From Pontibacter populi (GTDB lineage Bacteria > Bacteroidota > Bacteroidia > Cytophagales > Hymenobacteraceae), in assembly GCF_019336435.1 (NCBI RefSeq), contig NZ_JAHWXQ010000001.1, positions 558,001-622,000 of the forward strand: 64,000 nucleotides of DNA, given 5' to 3'. Positions within the stretch are counted from its first letter, which is position 1, and the number at the start of each line of letters is the position of its first letter. The translations under genes and the position numbers were made by a program. Shown here piece after piece: positions 18,045 to 27,135 of the stretch. The notes beneath the pieces are model-generated. The model had not been told where the DNA came from, did no database searches, and was given only the letters and a program-made list of their open reading frames with translations.

Positions 18045-18180
18045 AAAGTACGGATATAGCTGCTGTGGCACAACAACAATTAACCAGGCAACGGTTTCAT
18101 TGCTTAAGTTAACATTTATATTCTATAGTTGCTATATTTTATAGGTGAGTTGTTATCTTTAGTGACTTTTAACCTGATCT

Positions 18181-19974
18181 ATGAAACAACTTATACTTCT
18201 TGCTTGCCTGTTTCTTTGCTTTGTTAGTGCTTCGGCTTCACACCACAGAGGTAGCTACATAACTTTCAAGAATGATACCACCGCAAATCCAATTCCACGG
18301 AGGGTTTTTTTTACTTTAACAGTATTTACAGATAGAGCTTCCCTGGCTGACTCCCCTGAAGTTGAAATTAAAATGGGAGATGGGAAAAATATAATAGTAC
18401 CACGACATTCAATTACGCCCGTCGGGGCACTTTCATCTCTGGTGGATAAGGAGGTATATACATGGCAATACACCTATGCCAGCGACGGGACTTATACAGT
18501 TTCACACGTTATCATAAACCGTAACCCGAATCTTCTTAATATGACGCTGCCCAGCGATCAATCTCCCATTTACAGACAAACAACAGTAACTATAAACGGA
18601 AATGTAGGCTTTAACAGCAGTCCACAATTCTTATCGCCAGCGCCTGTTTTTGCCAGTATCGGGAAGGCAGTAAACTATAATTTTTTGGCTTACGATCCTG
18701 AAGGCGACAGTCTCGCTTTTAAACTTATTACGCCCCAAAGTATAGATATATCAGGTAATGCTATACCAGTACCTGGCTATACGTTGCCAAATCAAGCTTT
18801 TAAGTGCCCAAATGCAATAGGTTCAGGTGAAGCAAAGTTCAATCATTCAGAACTTGATGGCCAGTTTACCTGGGATGCTCCCTGCAGAAAGGGAGAATAC
18901 ATTTATGCCGTGGCTGTAGAAGAATGGCGGGATGGCATAAGGTTGAGTGAGATAACCTACGAAATGCAAATCCTGGTTTTTGATAGTGGCAATTCGTGGC
19001 TTGAATTAATTAAAACTGAGAATCAGAAGTATAGCGCGGAAGGTTACTTAATAGTCAAAGCAACTGACGAAGTTAAGTTTCAGATGGACTACAACTATAT
19101 GAACCCAGATAAATACTATGTAACCGGAAAAGGGAATTATTTTACAAGCGAATTATCACATGTGCTAAATGTGCCTGTAACCTACGATATCATAAATTAC
19201 TACCACGGGGCAAAAGGGACATTCTCTTTTAAACCAGATAAAAGCCTGATAAGAGATCGCCCTTATTTTGTTAATTTTTATGGAACTGATGGCAGCCACT
19301 TCTATACTAAGTCTATAGGAATTATTATTCGTGATGATCAACCCATTATAAAGCTAGAGGGACAAAACAAATACACGAAGACGGATGAAGGTTATTTTGT
19401 ATTCCCGACAACCAATACAGTAAAGCTTGGCATGTTTGCTGAAAATATGGATGGTTACGTACAGGCATTAAGTGTAGAAAGTACATTGACTGCTAAAGCC
19501 GAGAAATTTAATTTTACTGTTCGGGATACGACTGATGGTAAAGTTGGGGAATTGATATTTAAGCCAATTATTTACCAAACAAGTTACACTCCACAAACTA
19601 TAACGTTTAAAGCAACTTACAACCCAGCCCGCATAGCCGGAGGAGGGTCAGCCGCAGCCGGTGAGCCGATTGTTAAAGAAATGAAGCTACAGGTTATAGT
19701 TACACAACAGCAACCAACAGCTACTCCTGAAGAACTGGCTGCAGCAACTTACCTTATCTACCCGAACCCGGCGCGGGACAAGTTTACCGTTCAGGCAGAA
19801 GCACCTGCAACGCTGCACATCTATAGTTTGCAGGGCAAGCTGTTACTGGAGCAGCAATTACAACCGGGCACTACTGAGGTCAGGAAGCCAGAAAACGCAA
19901 CTACTGGTTTGTACTTTTATAGTTTAACTACCCAAAGCGGGCATAAAAAAACCGGCAAACTGGTGCTGCAATAG
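18181..19974 (+). CDS. Secreted protein with T9SS type A sorting domain
   Basis: The 597-residue protein has a signal peptide (1-19, ending SASA), a long beta-rich body with Ig/cadherin-like stretches (for example PVFASIGKAVNYNFLAYDPEGDSL near 157-180, a typical putative-Ig motif), and a C-terminal T9SS type A signal of about 75 residues with YPNPARDKFTVQ, LQGKLLL and the TGLYFYSL...KTGKLVLQ ending. It is therefore exported by T9SS and either released or anchored at the cell surface. No enzymatic motif is visible. Codon use is somewhat AT-richer than the neighbours. It is followed directly by a terminator-like hairpin. Confidence 0.88.
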   Translation: MKQLILLACLFLCFVSASASHHRGSYITFKNDTTANPIPRRVFFTLTVFTDRASLADSPEVEIKMGDGKNIIVPRHSITPVGALSSLVDKEVYTWQYTYASDGTYTVSHVIINRNPNLLNMTLPSDQSPIYRQTTVTINGNVGFNSSPQFLSPAPVFASIGKAVNYNFLAYDPEGDSLAFKLITPQSIDISGNAIPVPGYTLPNQAFKCPNAIGSGEAKFNHSELDGQFTWDAPCRKGEYIYAVAVEEWRDGIRLSEITYEMQILVFDSGNSWLELIKTENQKYSAEGYLIVKATDEVKFQMDYNYMNPDKYYVTGKGNYFTSELSHVLNVPVTYDIINYYHGAKGTFSFKPDKSLIRDRPYFVNFYGTDGSHFYTKSIGIIIRDDQPIIKLEGQNKYTKTDEGYFVFPTTNTVKLGMFAENMDGYVQALSVESTLTAKAEKFNFTVRDTTDGKVGELIFKPIIYQTSYTPQTITFKATYNPARIAGGGSAAAGEPIVKEMKLQVIVTQQQPTATPEELAAATYLIYPNPARDKFTVQAEAPATLHIYSLQGKLLLEQQLQPGTTEVRKPENATTGLYFYSLTTQSGHKKTGKLVLQ

Positions 19975-19991
19975 AACCAGTTTGCCGGTTT
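19945..19991. terminator. Convergent terminator hairpin
   Basis: The stem AAACCGGCAAACTGGT / ACCAGTTTGCCGGTTT (19949-19964 and 19976-19991) is perfect. Its T tract is better on the minus strand (complement of A 19945-19951), so it mainly serves the amidohydrolase gene at 20020, but it overlaps the end of the T9SS gene and may act both ways. Confidence 0.85.
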
Positions 19992-20019
19992 ACTCAACTA
20001 TAAACTATAGTTAAAACTT

Positions 20020-21324
20020 TTATTTCCCGGTCATATAATTCAGGGTTAGACCAAGCAGGGTTTTAACGCCTAGCTTCATGCCGCTTTCGTCAATGTAAAA
20101 GTCCGGGGTGTGGTGGGCTGGTGCGGTGGCCGGGTCCTGGCCTTTTTTCATGCCGCCTACAAACACAAACAGCCCGGGAATCTTCTGCTGGTAATAGGCA
20201 AAGTCTTCGGCGCCGGTCATGGCGTTCATCAGCAACACATTGTCTTTGCCAGCTATAGTTTGCAGGGTTGGCAGCATTTTCTGGGTCAGGCCCGCATCGT
20301 TAAAGGTTACCGGTGCCATCTCAGCTATAGTTACTTCGGCGGTGGCGCCGGTACTTTCGGCAATTTTGGTAGCGGTCAGTTTTATCTTTTCGTGTATCTG
20401 TTTCTGCATCTCGGGGTTCAGTGAGCGGATAGTTCCTTCCAGCAGCACTTCCTCGGGAATGATGTTATTCCGGACACCACCGTGTATGCTGCCTATTGTT
20501 ACAACTGCGGCATCTTCAGTCAGATCCAACTGCCGGCTAACTATAGTTTGCAGGCCATTTATGATCTGTGCCGATGCAACTATAGGATCTACTCCAGCCC
20601 AGGGGCTTGCTCCATGCACCTGTTTGCCTTTCACTTTTATCTTCAGCAGATCAGCACTCGCCATAATTCCGCCGGGTCTGTACTTCAGTTTTCCAACTTC
20701 GGTCTGGGAGTTAATATGCAACCCGAATATTACTTCCGGTTTTGGTCCTTTGCTCAGCACGCCTTCTTCCACCATCAGCGAAGCGCCGCCTTTCTCCCCT
20801 GCCGGTGCGCCTTCTTCGGCAGGCTGAAAGATAAACTTAACGGTTCCCGGCAGGTCCTTTTTCATTCCGGCCAGCACTTCGGCAGCACCCAGCAACATGG
20901 CCACGTGGGTATCGTGACCGCAGGCATGCATCACACCCACTTCCTGACCATTGTAAGTACTCTTTGCTTTGCTGGCATAAGGCAGGTTCGCACGTTCTGT
21001 TACCGGCAAACCATCCATATCGGCGCGCAGGGCAACTACTGGCCCGGGCTTTCCGCCTTTCAGCACGCCCACCACTCCGGTATGCGCTACGCTCGTCTCA
21101 ACTTCAATGCCAAACCGTTTAAGTTCGGCAGCTATTTTTTCAGCGGTTTTTACTTCACGGTTGCCCAATTCGGGATGCTCATGAAAATCGCGTCGCCATT
21201 CAATTACTTTCTTTTCTGTTTTGTCGGCCATCGAGTTGGCTTTGGCCAGCAGTTTTGCATCCTGGGCGATGGCAGGCAAGGCCAGCAATCCGGCGCCAAC
21301 TATAGTTAGTAAAGTTTTATGCAT
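20020..21324 (-). CDS. M20-family amidohydrolase (hippurate/N-acyl-amino-acid hydrolase-like), exported
   Basis: The protein, 434 residues from ATG 21324, has a signal peptide (MHKTLLTIVGAGLLALPAIAQ) followed by an M20D metallopeptidase: WRRDFHEHPELG near the start, VALRADMDGLPV, MHACGHDTHVAMLLGAA (metal-binding Cys and His), IFQPAEEG with the catalytic Glu, and the terminal APAHHTPDFYIDE. Relatives cleave N-acyl amino acids, IAA conjugates or N-acetyl-diaminopimelate; the true substrate is unknown. A further in-frame ATG lies 19 codons upstream but would put a charged stretch before the signal peptide, so 21324 is preferred. Periplasmic location is inferred. Confidence 0.92.
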   Translation of the reverse strand: MHKTLLTIVGAGLLALPAIAQDAKLLAKANSMADKTEKKVIEWRRDFHEHPELGNREVKTAEKIAAELKRFGIEVETSVAHTGVVGVLKGGKPGPVVALRADMDGLPVTERANLPYASKAKSTYNGQEVGVMHACGHDTHVAMLLGAAEVLAGMKKDLPGTVKFIFQPAEEGAPAGEKGGASLMVEEGVLSKGPKPEVIFGLHINSQTEVGKLKYRPGGIMASADLLKIKVKGKQVHGASPWAGVDPIVASAQIINGLQTIVSRQLDLTEDAAVVTIGSIHGGVRNNIIPEEVLLEGTIRSLNPEMQKQIHEKIKLTATKIAESTGATAEVTIAEMAPVTFNDAGLTQKMLPTLQTIAGKDNVLLMNAMTGAEDFAYYQQKIPGLFVFVGGMKKGQDPATAPAHHTPDFYIDESGMKLGVKTLLGLTLNYMTGK

Positions 21325-21451
21325 ATGGGTAGGTTTATAGTTCTGGGTACTACGTAGAAATATAGTGATTTTATAGTTCAAAACTATAGTTGCCCATCAT
21401 CACGCCAACTTAAAACCAACTTCTGCCTCGCTCTTTATCGTAGTATAAAAT

Positions 21452-21835
21452 ATGCTCCAAAAGTGGAAAGAGATTGTTCGTAAATTAAAAGAAGACATTT
21501 ATACCCTGTACCTGGCTTCGCGGGACCCACGCATTCCGTTTCTGGCGAAAGTTGTGCTGGTGCTTACAGTTGCCTACGCCTTCAGTCCAATCGACCTTAT
21601 TCCTGATTTTATTCCTGTGCTGGGTTATGTAGATGATCTGGTTTTGCTGCCAATGGGTATCTGGCTAACTATAAAACTAATGCCCGCAGATGTGCTGGAC
21701 GAGTACAGGCAAAAAGCACGACAAATGCTGCAACAGCCCCGCCAGGTAAACTATACTATGGCTGCGATTATCGTAATTATATGGCTGCTGATCGGCTACT
21801 GGGCATACCAGGCCTTTGTTTCACGTATTAAATAA
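21452..21835 (+). CDS. YkvA family protein (DUF1232)
   Basis: The 127-residue protein contains the DUF1232 core DPRIPFLAKVVLVLTVAYAFSPIDLIPDFIPVLGYVDDLVLLPMGIWL (about 25-71, quoted in parts: the key block is SPIDLIPDFIP), with two membrane-associated hydrophobic segments and a third near the C-terminus (about 103-122). The family's function is unknown; members are small inner-membrane proteins. It stands alone between a minus-strand amidohydrolase and mutA, with 77 bp before mutA. Confidence 0.88.
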   Translation: MLQKWKEIVRKLKEDIYTLYLASRDPRIPFLAKVVLVLTVAYAFSPIDLIPDFIPVLGYVDDLVLLPMGIWLTIKLMPADVLDEYRQKARQMLQQPRQVNYTMAAIIVIIWLLIGYWAYQAFVSRIK

Positions 21836-21912
21836 AGCGGCTAAGGCCATGCTACCTTATTAAAAACATAAAGTAAAGTATATCTTTACATCAAATTATA
21901 TCTATACCTAAG

Positions 21913-23751
21913 ATGACGGACGAGAACAAACACACTCAGAAGCTATTCTCGGAATTTACAACTGCTACGGCAGCTGCCTGGGAAGAGCGCGCCCGTAAAG
22001 ATCTGCGCGATACGCCACTGGAACAACTCACCTGGCACACCTACGAAGGCCTCGACATTAAGCCCTATTATACCAAAGAAGACATACAGCAACTGCCGGC
22101 CACACAGCAGAAACCAGGCAATTACCCTTATCTGCGCGGCACAAAAACAGATGCAAACACCTGGCTTAACATACAGGAAATTAAAGTAGAAGACAATGGC
22201 AGAACGGCTATAGATAAAGCAGCTGATGCCATAGCACGCGGCGCTGACGGTGTTCACTTTATTCTTGAACAACCTGACCACTTTGATATAGTTTACCTAC
22301 TGGGCAAAGTAGACCTGAACACATGTTGCATCAGCTATACCTTGCAAAACAAGCCTGAGCAGTTCCTGAACCGCCTGCAAAGCAAGCTGAGCGCCAACCA
22401 GGTTACAAGCCAACGCCTGAAGGGTTTTGTAAAGTATGACCCCATGACAGCCAAAGGCGAGCTGACAAGAGAGGAAAACAGGGCCATTTTAGAACTACTG
22501 AACCTGACCAAAGAAAGCCCTGAATTTTACGGCATCACCATCAGTGGTACTAATTTCAGCAGCATTGGGGCATCTGCAGTTCAGGAAATTGCTTATACAT
22601 TGAGCGCTGCCGTAGCGTATCTGCACCGCTTAACAAATGCCGGGCAAACGGCAGAAGTAGTTTTGCAGAACATGCAGTTTCATATGGCTGCCGGCACAAA
22701 TTACTTCTTCGAGATTGCCAAACTACGGGCCCTGCGCCTGCTCTGGGCAGCTATAGTGAAGGCTTATGATGCAGATCCGCAACTGGCATCCAAACTACGC
22801 ATTCATAGCAGCACCTCAAGCTGGTACCAGACAACTTTAGACCCGTACGTGAACATGCTGCGCGTAACAACCGAAGCTATGTCTGCCGTAATTGCCGGTG
22901 CCGATTCGCTCACCGTTTCTCCTTTCGACAGCACATTTAAAGCGTCGGACGAGTTCTCAGAGCGTATAGCCCGCAACGTTTCCATCATTTTAAAAGAAGA
23001 AGCTTACCTAGACAAAGCCATTGACCCTGCAGCCGGCTCTTACTACCTGGAGTCGCTTACAGATCAGTTGGCAAACCAGGCCTGGAGTCTGTTTAAAGAA
23101 GTGGAAGCCAAAGGTGGTTTTGAAGAAGCATACGAGAATGGCTTTATACTTAGCTCCATTACAGAAGTAAGCCGCCGTAAATTCCGGGACATTGCAAATG
23201 GCCGCATGGTGCTGGTTGGCACAAATAAATACCCGAACCCAAAGGAGAATATAGACTTTGACCCGGAAGAACTGATCCAGAGCGAAGCTTTTGATACGAC
23301 ACGCGCCGCTTACCCAACAGAGGTAATGCGCATGGCTACCGAACTGCATCTGCGCAAGCGTCAGCGTCGTCCTAAAGCTATAGTTGCCATTATCGGCGAT
23401 AGCGAGAAACGCCATGTAAATGCCACTTTTGCCCAGGAGCTTTTCAGTTGCGCCGGTTTCGAGACGCAGCTACAGCACTATAGTTCCGTGGAAGAGGCAT
23501 CCGATAAATTACAAAGTACCGCTGCCGAAGTGTTGGTTGTGGCCTCATCAGAGTCGGCTTATGTACGCGAGTTTGGCCCGCGCATTCGGAACCACCATGC
23601 CAAGCCAACTTTAATTCTGGCCGACAACCCGCAGCACATGAAAGACGAAATGGTTGCCAATGGGTATGACGAATTTATCTTCGAGGACTGCGACATGAAG
23701 AGTATTCTCGAACTGGTTCATAAAAAACTACATGGCAACAATGGCCAGTAA
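21913..23751 (+). CDS. mutA: Methylmalonyl-CoA mutase small (beta) subunit
   Basis: MutA is the non-catalytic partner of MutB in heterodimeric methylmalonyl-CoA mutase, which interconverts succinyl-CoA and methylmalonyl-CoA. The 612-residue protein has the TIM-barrel region with AAGTNYFFEIAKLRALRLLW, SSTSSWYQTTLDPYVNMLR, DAADSLTVSPFD-like motif (here GADSLTVSPFDS) and DPAAGSYYLESLT. The C-terminal B12-binding-like domain lacks the DxHxxG cobalamin ligand motif, as expected for the small subunit. Its last 20 bases overlap the DUF4440 gene, which separates it from mutB. It is a complete and ordinary member. Confidence 0.94.
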   Translation: MTDENKHTQKLFSEFTTATAAAWEERARKDLRDTPLEQLTWHTYEGLDIKPYYTKEDIQQLPATQQKPGNYPYLRGTKTDANTWLNIQEIKVEDNGRTAIDKAADAIARGADGVHFILEQPDHFDIVYLLGKVDLNTCCISYTLQNKPEQFLNRLQSKLSANQVTSQRLKGFVKYDPMTAKGELTREENRAILELLNLTKESPEFYGITISGTNFSSIGASAVQEIAYTLSAAVAYLHRLTNAGQTAEVVLQNMQFHMAAGTNYFFEIAKLRALRLLWAAIVKAYDADPQLASKLRIHSSTSSWYQTTLDPYVNMLRVTTEAMSAVIAGADSLTVSPFDSTFKASDEFSERIARNVSIILKEEAYLDKAIDPAAGSYYLESLTDQLANQAWSLFKEVEAKGGFEEAYENGFILSSITEVSRRKFRDIANGRMVLVGTNKYPNPKENIDFDPEELIQSEAFDTTRAAYPTEVMRMATELHLRKRQRRPKAIVAIIGDSEKRHVNATFAQELFSCAGFETQLQHYSSVEEASDKLQSTAAEVLVVASSESAYVREFGPRIRNHHAKPTLILADNPQHMKDEMVANGYDEFIFEDCDMKSILELVHKKLHGNNGQ

Positions 23752-24193
23752 CCTGAGACTGCTTTACTTAACGTTGCTGCTTATGGCTACCACAACTATA
23801 GTTTCGTCGTTTACCATACCTAAAGGCGATGCCGTGCAGGAAGTAAAACAGGCACTGGAAGGACAGATTGCTGCCTGGAATAAAGGCGATCTGGAGACTG
23901 CGATGGGCTTCTACTGGAACTCACCGGAAATGCTCTGGATAAGCAAAGGCGGCACCGAAAAAGGTTATCAGGAAGTGTACGACATGTTTCTGCAGGACTT
24001 TACGGACCGCAGCAAAATGGGTGTTTATAGTTACGAGCCGCTGCACATTGAGCAGGTATCTAGAGAAGCCGTATTCTTTGTTTTCCGTTGGAAGATTGAG
24101 CTGGATGGTAAGCGCCTGATGGGTGGTGTATCGTCGCAGGTCTGGAAAAAGCTGAACGGGCGCTGGGTTGTAACCTCTGAGCACGCGAGTTAG
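23732..24193 (+). CDS. DUF4440 / SnoaL-like secreted protein
   Basis: The 153-residue protein has a signal peptide (about 1-27, ending SFT) and an NTF2-fold domain of the DUF4440 type: VKQALEGQIAAWNKGDLETAMGFYWN, then WISKGGTEKGYQEVYDMF and the C-terminal VWKKLNGRWVVTSEHAS. Such domains act as small-molecule-binding or enzymatic pockets, but the role here is unknown. It starts within the last 20 bases of mutA and ends 87 bp before mutB, so it is embedded in the mutase operon. A second ATG at 23741 is equally possible as the start. Confidence 0.82.
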   Translation: MATMASNLRLLYLTLLLMATTTIVSSFTIPKGDAVQEVKQALEGQIAAWNKGDLETAMGFYWNSPEMLWISKGGTEKGYQEVYDMFLQDFTDRSKMGVYSYEPLHIEQVSREAVFFVFRWKIELDGKRLMGGVSSQVWKKLNGRWVVTSEHAS

Positions 24194-24280
24194 ATAAATG
24201 TCTGAATTATGAATAATGGAATAACAGAATCAGAAACAACTAATCAGTTATTCAATCATTCAGTAAATCAAAATTGAATT

Positions 24281-26419
24281 ATGAAGCCTGACTTTTCGAA
24301 AATAGACATAAGGACATTAGCTGCAACAGGAAACGGCCACGAAGCGCCTGCTGATGCTAAGGTCTGGAAAACACCGGAGCAGATAAAGGTAAAAACCTTT
24401 TATAGTTCGGAAGATGCCGCCCACTTTGAGCACACCGATTTTGCTGCCGGCCTGCCTCCCTATTTGCGTGGCCCCTACAGCACCATGTATGTGCAAAAGC
24501 CCTGGACCATTCGCCAGTATGCCGGTTTCTCTACCGCCGAAGAATCCAACGCCTTCTATCGTCGCAACCTGGCAGGCGGGCAAAAAGGCCTTTCAGTAGC
24601 GTTTGACCTGGCTACGCACCGCGGTTACGATTCCGACCACCCGCGTGTAGTTGGTGATGTGGGCAAAGCTGGTGTGGCTATCGATTCAGTGGAAGACATG
24701 AAGATCCTTTTCGATCAGATTCCGCTGAACGAAATGTCGGTTTCTATGACGATGAACGGTGCTGTGCTGCCCATCATGGCGTTTTATATAGTTGCCGCCG
24801 AAGAACAGGGCGTAAAGCCGGAGCAACTTTCCGGAACTATCCAGAACGATATCCTGAAGGAGTTTATGGTGCGCAACACCTACATTTACCCGCCGGAGCC
24901 AAGCATGAAGATCATCGCCGATATCTTTGCTTATAGTTCTAAAAAGATGCCGCGCTTCAATTCTATTTCTATTTCGGGTTACCACATGCAGGAAGCCGGT
25001 GCTACTGCTGATATTGAACTGGCTTATACTTTGGCTGATGGTTTAGAATATGTGCGCACCGGTTTGCAGGCAGGTATGGACATTGATGATTTCGCGCCGC
25101 GTCTGTCGTTCTTCTGGGCGATCGGTATGAACCACTTTATGGAGATCGCCAAGATGCGTGCGGCCCGTATGTTATGGTCAAAACTTATCAAGCAGTTCAA
25201 CCCGAAAAATCCGAAATCCTTAGCCTTAAGAACACACTGCCAGACTTCCGGCTGGAGCTTAACCGAGCAGGACCCTTTCAACAACGTAACCCGAACCTGT
25301 GTTGAAGCCTTAGCTGCTGCGCTTGGTGGAACACAAAGCCTGCACACTAACGCCCTGGATGAAGCTATTGCCCTGCCAACTGATTTCTCAGCCCGAATTG
25401 CCCGTAACACACAGATCTACCTGCAACAGGAAACCAACATTACCAAAGTAGTTGATCCGTGGGGTGGCTCCTATTACGTGGAAGCTTTAACACACGAGCT
25501 GGCTCAAAAAGCCTGGGCGCTGATTGAAGAAGTGGAAGAACTGGGTGGTATGGCAAAGGCCATTGAAACCGGTCTGCCAAAAATGCGCATCGAAGAAGCC
25601 GCAGCCCGCAAACAGGCCCGCATCGACTCCGGCAAAGACATTATAGTTGGTGTAAACAAATACAAGCCAAGCCAGATACAGGAAATCGATATCCTGGATA
25701 TTGATAACACGGCCGTTCGTGAATCGCAGCTTCGCCGATTGGCAAGCGTAAAAGAAACACGCAATGCAGCCGCTGTTGCCAATGCTTTACAGGCCTTAAC
25801 CAACGCTGCTGAAACCGGCGAAGGAAACTTACTGGACCTGGCAGTAGAAGCCGCACGCCACCGCGCTACGTTGGGCGAAATATCCGACGCACTGGAAAAG
25901 GTGTACGGCAGACATAAAGCAGTAATCAGAGCCATATCAGGAGTGTACTCAGCAGAAATAACCGACGACGAAAACTTCGAACGCGCTAAAAATTTAGCTG
26001 ATCAGTTTGAAGAACTGGAGGGCCGCCGACCACGCATTATGGTGGCCAAAATGGGTCAGGATGGCCATGACCGCGGCTCCAAAGTAATTGCCACCTCCTT
26101 TGCCGACCTTGGCTTTGACGTGGATATAGGCCCATTATTCCAGACGCCAGCCGAAGTAGCCATGCAGGCCGCTGAAAACGACGTGCACGTGGTAGGTGTA
26201 TCTTCATTGGCAGCCGGTCACAAAACCCTTGTACCACATCTGATAGAAGAACTCCGCAAACTAGACCGCGACGATATCATGGTTATAGTTGGTGGCGTTA
26301 TCCCGGCTCAGGACTACGACTTCCTCTTTAAAGCCGGTGCAGCAGGTGTATTTGGCCCTGGAACTATCATCTCGGTAGCAGCTCAGAATATTCTGGAGAA
26401 GCTGATCTCCAGAGTTTAG
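24281..26419 (+). CDS. mutB: Methylmalonyl-CoA mutase large (alpha) subunit, catalytic
   Basis: MutB carries the adenosylcobalamin cofactor and performs the radical rearrangement between succinyl-CoA and (R)-methylmalonyl-CoA. The 712-residue protein has the TIM-barrel motifs [74 protein letters not shown], and the C-terminal B12-binding domain with the cobalt-ligand motif D594-G-H596-D-R-G599 inside MGQDGHDRG, followed by [10 protein letters not shown] and GGVIPAQDY. It lies 87 bp after the DUF4440 gene and a terminator follows at 26461-26500. Its GTPase chaperone gene meaB is at 32325. Confidence 0.97.
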   Translation: MKPDFSKIDIRTLAATGNGHEAPADAKVWKTPEQIKVKTFYSSEDAAHFEHTDFAAGLPPYLRGPYSTMYVQKPWTIRQYAGFSTAEESNAFYRRNLAGGQKGLSVAFDLATHRGYDSDHPRVVGDVGKAGVAIDSVEDMKILFDQIPLNEMSVSMTMNGAVLPIMAFYIVAAEEQGVKPEQLSGTIQNDILKEFMVRNTYIYPPEPSMKIIADIFAYSSKKMPRFNSISISGYHMQEAGATADIELAYTLADGLEYVRTGLQAGMDIDDFAPRLSFFWAIGMNHFMEIAKMRAARMLWSKLIKQFNPKNPKSLALRTHCQTSGWSLTEQDPFNNVTRTCVEALAAALGGTQSLHTNALDEAIALPTDFSARIARNTQIYLQQETNITKVVDPWGGSYYVEALTHELAQKAWALIEEVEELGGMAKAIETGLPKMRIEEAAARKQARIDSGKDIIVGVNKYKPSQIQEIDILDIDNTAVRESQLRRLASVKETRNAAAVANALQALTNAAETGEGNLLDLAVEAARHRATLGEISDALEKVYGRHKAVIRAISGVYSAEITDDENFERAKNLADQFEELEGRRPRIMVAKMGQDGHDRGSKVIATSFADLGFDVDIGPLFQTPAEVAMQAAENDVHVVGVSSLAAGHKTLVPHLIEELRKLDRDDIMVIVGGVIPAQDYDFLFKAGAAGVFGPGTIISVAAQNILEKLISRV

Positions 26420-26460
26420 GAGTTGGGGAGTTAGAGAGTTTAGGAATTAAAGAATTACAG

Positions 26461-26500
26461 AAAGCCGCAGTTGATTAAGTTCATCTGCGGCTTTTTGTTT
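26461..26500 (+). terminator. Rho-independent terminator after mutB
   Basis: Stem AAAGCCGCAG / CTGCGGCTTT (26461-26470 and 26485-26494) followed by a T-rich run. The preceding bases 26420-26457 are GAGTT/AGAATT word repeats of the kind seen at 60796 and 62408. Confidence 0.9.
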
Positions 26501-26673
26501 CCTGGCGCCGGTATCCAACCGGTGACGCACAGTAGGTCGTTATCCAAATCAAAATAACTGCCAACATTAGCAGGCTATAGTTGTTGTAGGGTACAAATAG
26601 CGACTTATAATTATAACTATAGCACTCCGCAAAATAAACCTGAGTAACTTGCCAAATTAAATTACAGAGTTTC

Positions 26674-27069
26674 ATGAAGTTAAAACACATACTTATACTT
26701 GCCGCAATTGTACTGGTAGGCTGGTTTATTTACGATTCCTTTTCGCTGCCTAGTGTAGATGACCTGGAAGGAGATTTTAAAGAAGTAGCATTTTACAGGA
26801 ACGAGAACAATACCGGTCCAATCGTCAGGGTGTATGCCGTAACGGTAGCTGATACTTTATGGCAGCAAATGCGTCAGTACGGAGAGTTTATGCCCCACAC
26901 CAAATATGGCAATACCAAAGTTTACTTCTTTTTAGAGGGTAGCCCCGTACCCGATAAGGTAGTTGCTGGTGATCAGAGTTTTGAAGCACAATACCAGGAA
27001 TTTGCTGTAGCCAAATACGAAAAAGAGTCGATGGGGCAGGTTTCGTTTGTGCAATACCCTTTCCGCTAG
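26674..27069 (+). CDS. Hypothetical exported or membrane-anchored protein
   Basis: The 131-residue protein starts with a single hydrophobic helix (MKLKHILILAAIVLVGWFIY, about 5-20) followed by a soluble domain of about 105 residues containing GDFKEVAFYRNENNTGPIVRVYAVTV and THTKYG-like turns. I do not recognise the family. It has no cysteine that would fit a lipobox, so it is probably anchored to the inner membrane with the domain in the periplasm. It is 67 bp upstream of the trehalase gene on the same strand; a functional link is possible but unsupported. Confidence 0.65.
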   Translation: MKLKHILILAAIVLVGWFIYDSFSLPSVDDLEGDFKEVAFYRNENNTGPIVRVYAVTVADTLWQQMRQYGEFMPHTKYGNTKVYFFLEGSPVPDKVVAGDQSFEAQYQEFAVAKYEKESMGQVSFVQYPFR

Positions 27070-27135
27070 TATACTTGTCGGTTTGCTTCGGGTCTGCGTA
27101 ACAGGAGATTAATGTTTTATTAATTTCAGCGCAGC

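Noticed and set aside
16203-18181. Possible chromosome origin around dnaA
   Set aside because: Only two isolated DnaA boxes, no box cluster, no AT-rich unwinding tract with repeats, and no dnaN or gyrB beside it.
20219-20827. A 202-codon plus-strand frame opposite the M20 amidohydrolase
   Set aside because: Antisense shadow of a well-supported gene with all family motifs on the other strand.
21839-21912. Cobalamin riboswitch before the mutase genes
   Set aside because: The gap before mutA is only 77 bp and shows no B12-box-like sequence; MutA/MutB are cobalamin users but no switch is visible here.
26481-26690. A 69-codon minus-strand open frame between mutB and the hypothetical gene at 26674
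   Set aside because: It overlaps the mutB terminator and the next gene's start, has an odd composition and no family resemblance; it is probably a chance frame.
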